From positions 1-32,370 of the forward strand of contig JAUJNL010000080.1 in assembly GCA_030448185.1 (NCBI GenBank): DNA of 32,370 bases, given 5' to 3'. Each line of letters opens with the position of its first letter. Positions within the stretch are counted from its first letter, which is position 1. This DNA comes from Cytophagales bacterium (GTDB lineage: Bacteria; Bacteroidota; Bacteroidia; Cytophagales; 172606-1). The notes beneath the pieces were generated by a model. That model was not told the DNA's origin, searched no databases, and worked only from the letters and a program-made list of their open reading frames with translations. Position numbers and translations under genes: made by a program. This document shows, piece after piece, positions 26,901 to 32,370 of the stretch.

Positions 26901-28829
26901 ACGCTTACCCAGCTATTCGAAACACCGGCAGTGCAAGCTGATGTAAAAGTAGACTCGTTTAAGGTCAATCAGAACACGATTGGTACTATTCAACTGTTGG
27001 CCGACCGGCAGGCAAACGGCTGGATCGGGGTAAAAACAACAGTGCTGGGACGGGACAATGATATTCGGGCTGAGGGGCGCTATCATCCGGTAGATACGGT
27101 CAATAATGTATCACTTGATATTGCTATTGCCAAAGTAGCGCTGGCGCAGTTTACCCCTTTCGTGAAGAATCAGCTCGAAATGAGCGGAAACCTGACTGCT
27201 GACCTGAAACTACGCGGCTCGGTATCTAACCCTGACCTTACGGGGCAGCTTACCTTTGCCGGTCCTACTGTTTTACGTCCTAAAGTCCTGGGGGCCGCTT
27301 TTGGATTAACCAATCAGACCATCCAGTTTGGCAACCAGCAGGTGTTGTTCAACAACTTTACGCTAACTGACCAGGAGAACCGGCAAGCGCTACTAAACGG
27401 CAATATTAATTACGGGGATCTGGACAAAATAGCCCTTGACCTTGACTTCCGCACGGAAGGCTTTCAATTCGTGAATGCGGCTAGTAATACTGGGCAACCC
27501 TTCTATGGCGATGCCCTGATTTCGGCCAGTGTCCGGATATTGGGTATCCTTGATAATCTGCGTATCGATGGGACGGTGCGTACCCTGGAAGGAACAGATC
27601 TAAAACTGGCTACCTACCAGACGGGTGGGGCAAGCGTAGAACAAGCCAATTATATCACCTTCGTAGACAAGGATGCACCACCTGAAATGCAGGGCAATAA
27701 AAAGGAGGAAGAGGAAAAAGTAGAAACCCCTAGCGGATTTGCCCTGAATGCCAAAGTAACCGTTACTCCCGAGGCGAAAGTCAGCGTACTGCTTGACCCC
27801 CGGACGCAGGAACGGATTGAGGCAGCCGGCAGTGGTACTTTTGATATCCGCTTTACCCCGCAGGGAGACCTGTTTGTATACGGCGTGTATACGATTGAGA
27901 ATGGTGGCTACTTTATGGACCTTTTCGGAGCGGTCAAGAAAGAGTTTGATGTCCAGAAGGGCAGTACGGTCACCCTGGACGGACCGCCGGCCGATGCCAG
28001 ACTGGATGTGACGGCCGTGTACGAAGTAGAAACTAAATTAAATACCTTGATGGGAGATGAAACGCCCCCGACCCTAGCCAATGTCGAGGTTCCGGTTGAG
28101 GCGTTAGTTAAAATTAAGGGGAATACAGAAGCATTAGACCTCGGATTCGATATTGAGGTAGATGAAGATATAGATCAGCAGGCAAAGGTTTTCGTGGATG
28201 ATAAATTGAGCCGACTTCGGCAGGACCCAAATAAGTTAAATCAACAGATATTCAGCCTGATCGTGTTTAACCGCTTTGCTCCGGATGATAACTTCTTTGC
28301 CGGAGGTTCCGGCGGCGGCATTGATGCTTCGCTGAATGAGAACGTAAATAAGAGCCTGAGTTCGTTTCTTTCTAATCAGTTGAGTGATATTTCGGAAGAT
28401 TACCTGGGCGTGGAGATTGACGTAAACCTCGAATCGCAGGGAGATAATCAGGGGCTTGGAGATAACCCGGCTGACCGTAATTTGGGTATTAACCTCTCGA
28501 AGAGCTTGTTCAACGACCGGGTCAGTGTGAGTGTGGGTAGTAATGTTAATCTCGGTAATAGCGGCGGAAGTGCCGGAGCTGCCCCTAATTCAGCGCAAAA
28601 CCTGATAGGAGATTTTACGGTCAGCTATAAAATTACGCCCAACGGCAGTATGACGCTTAAGTTTTTCCGGCGCAACCAGGTAGTACTGGGCATCCCGACC
28701 GCTAATGAACAATTAGGGGCTTCCATTGCCCACAGCAAAAGTTTTAACAGCTTCAAGCAATTGTTTACCAGCCGCAACCGCAAGCGTCAATGGCAGAAGC
28801 AGAAGGGAGAGCAGGAGATCGTGCAGTAA
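23968..28829 (+). pseudogene. tamB: TamB-like translocation/assembly protein, frame-broken in 5' third
   Basis: The restored protein is ~1620 residues, typical of Bacteroidota TamB. The first residues (from a TTG at 23968; no ATG is available in frame nearby) give one membrane anchor (ILGYFVLGVLLLFGAVWLAI, residues ~15-34), then FRITGVDIDFF and a very long repetitive beta region such as DLEEVNLAKVKLTFQDED, and the C-terminal TamB/DUF490 domain: LNAKVTVTPEAKVSVLLDPR, RFTPQGDLFVYGVYTIENGG, LGFDIEVDEDIDQQAKVFVD, FAPDDNFF. TamB bridges the inner and outer membrane and serves outer-membrane lipid transport or protein assembly. Four single-base losses break the frame: a run of A near 24127, A near 24920, C near 25111 and G near 25486. 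From 25497 the frame (1110 codons) is intact. Since TamB is usually kept intact, sequencing error is likely. Confidence 0.88.
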
Positions 28830-28833
28830 AATG

Positions 28834-28887
28834 TCGGAAGGCGGATTTCGGATATATATTCTTATCCATCCGAAATCCGCCTTCCGA
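28834..28887. terminator. Shared terminator hairpin, 20-bp stem
   Basis: Perfect 20-bp inverted repeat (28834-28853 and 28868-28887, outer bases TCGGAAGGCGG) with a 14-base AT-rich loop, between convergent tamB and the DUF2147 gene. No strong T run, but the stem is very stable. Confidence 0.75.
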
Positions 28888-28898
28888 AATCAATAATC

Positions 28899-29356
28899 TT
28901 ACTTCACCCTTTTCCAGGTATCAGTGCGGCCTATGAGAGATATTCCGATGTATCCCCGTACTTCCAAGGTATTAGGATCTACCAGGGTCATCTGACAGCT
29001 GTAATCCTTACCCTTCTGTGGGTCATAAATATGACCGTCTTCCCATTCATTGTCCCCGCCATATTCAAAATCCCGCAGGTTGACCAACCCAAGAATAGGT
29101 CTCGACTGTAACTTAGTATCCGGGTTGTTTTATCTACTTTAGGCTTGCCTTGCTCATCATTAGGTTCTTGCAGCCAGACAATCTTGCCGTAGTATTTATT
29201 GCCCTGCTTATAGAGCTGCACGTGACCTTTTCCGGTACCGGTTACCCACGTGCCCAGTGCTGCATCAGCTCCGTTTTTTTGAGCGTAGGTTTCAGGTATA
29301 CAGACAAAAACTAGCATTAGTGTCATAAGCGCTACTAAACGACTTATTATTTTCAT
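28899..29356 (-). pseudogene. DUF2147 secreted protein, single frameshift
   Basis: The start at 29356 is chosen because MKIISRLVALMTLMLVFVCI is a signal peptide (ending near TYAQ); a longer open frame to 29401 adds non-signal residues. The mature part is DUF2147 (COG4731): GTWVTGTGKGHVQLYKQGNK, YYGKIVWLQEPNDEQGKP, NLRDFEYGGDNEWEDGHIYD, and the end VRGYIGISLIGRTDTWKRV. One lost A near 29129 splits it; adding it gives NPDTKLQSRPILGLVNLRDF, the conserved family block. The restored length, 152 residues, is normal. DUF2147 proteins are periplasmic with a lipocalin-like beta fold and unknown function. Convergent with tamB. Confidence 0.85.
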
Positions 29357-29496
29357 AGAAACAGAGTTAATTTTCCTGTGAATAACAAAGATTGTACCCA
29401 AATGATGAAGATAAGTGCTAAAATTTAAAGGTTAAATGCTAAATCTGAAAATTACAATCGTCTATTCCTATAATCCGGATAGAAATCACCACAAAA

Positions 29497-29530
29497 TAAA
29501 TGGCCGTCACTTTTACGTGGCGGCCATTTA
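29497..29530 (-). terminator. Intrinsic terminator of the rhodanese gene
   Basis: Stem TAAATGGCCGTCAC (29497-29510) with GTGGCGGCCATTTA (29517-29530), one G-T pair, and a 6-base loop. On the minus strand it is followed by TTTTGTGG, a T run, so it ends transcription of the rhodanese gene, whose stop is 32 bases upstream. Confidence 0.8.
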
Positions 29531-29561
29531 ACCTTTAGCAGTTAATCTTCAGCACTGTGTC

Positions 29562-29879
29562 TTAATACCTGGGAACATCCGGGTCAATCTCGGCGGACCA
29601 AGCTAGGATTCCGCCTTTCAGGTTATACAGGTTATCAAAGCCATGCTGTTGTTCCAGCAAACGGACGGCGTTACCACTCCGGGCGCCACTCCGGCAATGA
29701 ATCACTACCATTTTATCCCGGCTGATTTTGTCGGCATTGTCCAAAACAGTAGCCAGTGGAATGAGTTCGCCCCCAATATTGGCGAAATCATATTCGTTGG
29801 GTTCTCGAACATCGATCAGCTGAAAATCTTTTCCGCTGTCCATCATCTCTTTTAATTCGGAAACGCTGATTTCTTTCAT
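29562..29879 (-). CDS. Rhodanese-like domain protein
   Basis: 105 residues forming one complete rhodanese domain without a signal peptide: ISVSELKEMMDSGKDFQLID, VREPNEYDFANIGGELIPLA, the active-site loop HCRSGARS (Cys62) and LKGGILAWSAEIDPDVPRY. It should be cytosolic and carry a persulfide on Cys62, acting as a sulfur carrier or transferase. The nearest relatives are single-domain GlpE/PspE-like proteins. It is divergent from OsmC over 136 bases, which together with MetZ suggests a thiol or sulfur theme. Acceptor molecule unknown. Confidence 0.93.
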   Translation of the reverse strand: MKEISVSELKEMMDSGKDFQLIDVREPNEYDFANIGGELIPLATVLDNADKISRDKMVVIHCRSGARSGNAVRLLEQQHGFDNLYNLKGGILAWSAEIDPDVPRY

Positions 29880-30015
29880 ATTTTTGTCAGATTAGAATGG
29901 TACGATACATACAACGAGAAACGACAGACAAAAGGAGTAAGAGCAGTCATTAATTAACAGTGACCATCTGGTGTCTTGTGTCCGTAAAGTAACAAAAGTA
30001 AACTTTTCCGTGTAA

Positions 30016-30432
30016 ATGAAAATTCAACTCCGTCGACTCAATCAAGCTTTCCATATGCAGGCCGCCAATGAGGATGGCCGTACGGTTGATATGGATGCTT
30101 CTCCCGCCATTGGTGGCGAAAACCTGGGCTTCCGGCCTATGCAGATGCTGCTGGCTGGCCTGGGCGGATGCAGCACCATAGATATCATTACTATTTTAAA
30201 AAAGCAACGGCAGCCACTGGAAGACATTAGAGTAATAGTGGATGGCGAACGGGAGCCTAATGTAGAGCCATCTCTATTTCGGGAAATTCACGTGCATTTT
30301 ACTTTAAAAGGCAAACTCGACGAAGACAAAGTGCAGAAAGCGGTAGATCTTTCGATGGAAAAGTACTGTTCCGTAGCCAAAACGCTGGAGAAAACTGCCA
30401 ATATCACGTATAGTTTTAGTATAGAGGAGTAG
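30016..30432 (+). CDS. OsmC/Ohr family thiol peroxidase-like protein
   Basis: 138 residues of the OsmC family. The two redox cysteines are in the expected positions: C52 (LLAGLGGCSTIDII) and C118 (SMEKYCSVAKTLE), with FRPMQMLLAGLGG before the first. Family members reduce organic hydroperoxides with a Cys pair, using lipoyl or other thiols; this short YhfA-like type has a less certain substrate. Cytosolic. It starts at the ATG at 30016, right after an AT-rich divergent region shared with rhodanese. Confidence 0.92.
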   Translation: MKIQLRRLNQAFHMQAANEDGRTVDMDASPAIGGENLGFRPMQMLLAGLGGCSTIDIITILKKQRQPLEDIRVIVDGEREPNVEPSLFREIHVHFTLKGKLDEDKVQKAVDLSMEKYCSVAKTLEKTANITYSFSIEE

Positions 30433-30520
30433 GTATTAGGTACTGAGTGATGAGATTGTTTTTAGAAGCATCTGTCTAAAACAATTAGTACCTGTTTCTC
30501 CAATACCAATTACCTAATAC
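30433..30520. repeat. Nested inverted repeats before metZ
   Basis: Outer arms GTATTAGGTA (30433-30442) and TACCTAATAC (30511-30520) are exact complements. Between them ATTGTTTTTAGA (30455-30466) pairs with TCTAAAACAAT (30475-30485) apart from one bulged T, with an 8-base loop. The whole intergenic piece between osmC and metZ could fold. The inner hairpin could be the osmC terminator. It does not resemble a SAM-I riboswitch. Confidence 0.5.
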
Positions 30521-30534
30521 CCTAATACCAAGAT

Positions 30535-31713
30535 ATGAATCAGGAAAATAGCCAACACTTCGAAACCGCTGCTGTTCGGATACAGGCCGAGCAGAGCCCG
30601 TTTCGGGAACATTCTGTACCTTTATACCTGACCTCCAGCTTCACTTTCGAAGACGCGGAGCAGGCACGGGCCCTCTTTGCCGATGAGATTCCAGGCAATA
30701 TCTATACCCGCTTCTCGAACCCAAATACTACTGAATTTATTGATAAGATGTGCGCTCTGGAAGGGACAGAAGACGGTATTGCTACGGCTTCTGGAATGGC
30801 TGCCATGTTTACCAGTATGGCAGCGCTGCTGAAAGCTGGAGACCATGTACTGGCTTCCCGGTCGTTGTTTGGGTCCACGCACCAGATCCTGACGCAGATT
30901 TTTCCCCGTTGGGGCATTGAAAGTACCTATGCTGACATTGGGAAGCCCGAAACCTGGGCGGCCCTGATTCAGCCCAATACGAAAATGATCTTCGTGGAAA
31001 CGCCTGCCAATCCGGGCCTAGACCTAATTGATCTGGAGTGGCTGGGCAAACTGGCCAGGACGCATAACCTGATTCTGAACGTTGATAATTGCTTTGCAAC
31101 GCCTTACTTACAGCAACCGGCTAAGTTTGGCGCCCATTTGGTGACGCATTCCGCTACCAAGTTCATTGATGGACAGGGCCGCGCCATTGGGGGAGTGATT
31201 TTAGGAACCAAAGAACTGATGAAGGAAATCCGGTTCTTCTCCCGGCATACGGGGCCGTCTCTTTCGCCGTTCAATGCCTGGATTCTGTCGAAAAGTCTTG
31301 AAACGCTAGCCGTACGGATGGACCGGCACTGCGACAATGCCCTGAAATTGGCTCAGTACCTGGAAACTCACTCTATGGTAGAAAAAGTGATCTATCCGTT
31401 TCTGCCTTCATTTCCGCAATACCAATTAGCCAAGCGTCAGATGCGGCATGGCGGGCCAATGATTACATTTATTGTGAAAGGCGGGGTAGAGAGAGCTGCC
31501 GGAGTCATGAATCGCCTGCTGATGATTTCGCGTACGTCTAATTTAGGCGATACCCGAACTATTGCCACGCATCCAGCCAGTACTACGCATTCCAAGCTTT
31601 CGGAGGCTGACCGGGCTGCGGTGGGTATTCTTCCCGGCTTAATCCGAATTTCAGTGGGGCTGGAGCATATTGATGATATTATCGGTGATATCCGGCAAGC
31701 ATTGGAGGGATAA
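30535..31713 (+). CDS. metZ: O-succinylhomoserine sulfhydrylase-like PLP enzyme
   Basis: 392 residues of the Cys/Met metabolism PLP family (type I fold). Seen: YTRFSNPN (57-64), the cofactor loop ASGMAAM, NVDNCFATPYLQQP with the PLP-binding Asp184, SATKFIDGQGRAIGG with the Schiff-base Lys209, and the C-terminal HPASTTHSKL and RISVGLEHIDDI. The text fits MetZ (direct sulfhydrylation of an activated homoserine to homocysteine) better than cystathionine beta-lyase or gamma-lyase, because of IGGVILG after the lysine and the overall match; the homoserine ester used (succinyl or acetyl) cannot be decided. Cytosolic. Frame intact. Confidence 0.88.
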   Translation: MNQENSQHFETAAVRIQAEQSPFREHSVPLYLTSSFTFEDAEQARALFADEIPGNIYTRFSNPNTTEFIDKMCALEGTEDGIATASGMAAMFTSMAALLKAGDHVLASRSLFGSTHQILTQIFPRWGIESTYADIGKPETWAALIQPNTKMIFVETPANPGLDLIDLEWLGKLARTHNLILNVDNCFATPYLQQPAKFGAHLVTHSATKFIDGQGRAIGGVILGTKELMKEIRFFSRHTGPSLSPFNAWILSKSLETLAVRMDRHCDNALKLAQYLETHSMVEKVIYPFLPSFPQYQLAKRQMRHGGPMITFIVKGGVERAAGVMNRLLMISRTSNLGDTRTIATHPASTTHSKLSEADRAAVGILPGLIRISVGLEHIDDIIGDIRQALEG

Positions 31714-31848
31714 TTTTTGGGTTTACGGTTTGGGGTTGCCAGTTGGGCAATGTGGTAGTACCGTTTTACCGATACTTCTCGAATCCAGCGTGCCATGCAA
31801 CCATTGATTAAACAGACGGTTCATAAGAAGTATAAACTTTACCTTCGT

Positions 31849-32256
31849 ATGAAGAATGTTACATTAATGGGTTGGCTGATTATGCTGGGTATAGCCGGAA
31901 TGAGTTGCCAAAAAGAAGAAGTAGTTAGTCCAGCACCCGAAAATCATGTGCTGCTTGGTAAGTGGAGATATTTGAGCAACTCCGGAGGTTTAGCCGGTGG
32001 CGGGTATCCTTATTATCCAGATAAAACGGTAATAATTGAATTTAAGCCTGATGGGTATTTTATCGAGTATCACGACAACCAGGTGAAGAAACGGTATCCG
32101 TTTTTCATCCGGGCGGATTCCTTGTCTAAAAGAGAAACAATTGATTACGGTAAATACGGTTTTAGGCAAGAGTACATTTTTCGGGGCGAAACCTTGCTCT
32201 TAATGGATGAATGTAACGATTGTTACCCTTGGGCCTATCAGCGCGTCAACCAGTAA
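31849..32256 (+). CDS. Small lipoprotein, unknown (lipocalin-like?)
   Basis: 135 residues from the ATG at 31849, preferred over the upstream ATG at 31795 because it starts a lipoprotein signal directly (MKNVTLMGWLIMLGIAGMSC, lipid cysteine at residue 20). The mature part is short and beta-rich (GKWRYLSNSGG, VIIEFKPDGYFIEYHDNQ, YIFRGETLLLMDECNDCYPW), similar in layout to Bacteroidota lipocalin-like lipoproteins of the 'LxGxWxx ... xFxxDG' type. Two C-terminal cysteines (ECNDCYP) could form a disulfide or bind a metal. No family name is certain. Confidence 0.7.
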   Translation: MKNVTLMGWLIMLGIAGMSCQKEEVVSPAPENHVLLGKWRYLSNSGGLAGGGYPYYPDKTVIIEFKPDGYFIEYHDNQVKKRYPFFIRADSLSKRETIDYGKYGFRQEYIFRGETLLLMDECNDCYPWAYQRVNQ

Positions 32257-32285
32257 AGTTTATCCTTTGTTATTATTACTCGGCC

Positions 32286-32321
32286 TAATACTGAAATGTT
32301 TCTGAAAACATTTCAGTATTA
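32286..32321. terminator. Terminator hairpin, 16-bp stem
   Basis: Perfect stem TAATACTGAAATGTTT (32286-32301) with AAACATTTCAGTATTA (32306-32321) and a 4-base loop, 29 bases after the lipoprotein stop. Confidence 0.7.
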
Positions 32322-32370
32322 GTACTACTTTAACACTTTAGATCATACGTATAACCTTTGGTTGTCTGGT

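Noticed and set aside
30433..30534. SAM riboswitch before metZ
   Set aside because: The space is only about 100 bases, AT-rich and without the GC stems and junction of a SAM-I type leader.
1..32370. tRNA, rRNA, CRISPR array, prophage or integrase
   Set aside because: None seen: no regularly spaced direct repeats, no cloverleaf ends and no integrase or structural phage proteins among the readable frames.

Overview
The window looks like chromosomal DNA of a Bacteroidota bacterium, most likely a Cytophagales/Spirosomaceae-type organism. The evidence is a SusC/SusD pair, lipoproteins with short lipoboxes, DUF1573, BatA-like and DUF4175 proteins, a very large TamB protein, a 7TMR-DISM histidine kinase and the general lack of clear Shine-Dalgarno sequences. 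I saw no rRNA, tRNA, CRISPR array, prophage or intact transposase.

Layout. Positions 1-2032 hold the end of one sulfatase and a complete lipoprotein sulfatase. Positions 2033-2900 hold a probable remnant of a secreted glycosidase and a cluster of hairpins. A minus-strand DUF1573 protein follows (2911-3687), then a badly frame-broken alpha/beta-fused 2-oxoacid dehydrogenase E1 gene (3888-6283) and a frame-broken minus-strand lipoprotein (6397-6963). A frame-broken SusC and an intact SusD (7357-12106) may, with the sulfatases, be a locus for a sulfated glycan. A VF530 protein, a small membrane protein and a BatA-like/DUF4175 pair with overlapping stop and start codons occupy 12125-16526.

Positions 16530-22920 form a signalling island: a REC-histidine kinase hybrid, a 7TMR-DISM receptor kinase, a GNAT-like acyltransferase and a ThiF/E1-like adenylating protein on the minus strand, plus a divergent stand-alone response regulator on the plus strand. 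This is my best candidate for an undescribed system: a sensor and phosphorelay next to two small-molecule or protein-modifying enzymes.

The last third carries two small unknown proteins, TamB (23968-28829), DUF2147, rhodanese, OsmC, an O-succinylhomoserine sulfhydrylase-like enzyme (metZ) and a small lipoprotein. Rhodanese, OsmC and MetZ make a loose sulfur/thiol neighbourhood.

Important caution: many genes are broken only by single-base gains or losses, mostly losses in short base runs. The restored frames keep conserved motifs and show no in-frame stops where I followed them. The damage clusters at about 2.1-8.5, 20.6-21.4 and 24.1-25.5 kb, while 8.6-16.5 kb is almost clean. This looks more like uncorrected sequencing indels than old decay, although true recent pseudogenes cannot be excluded. 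Genes typed 'pseudogene' below mean 'not one open frame as read'.
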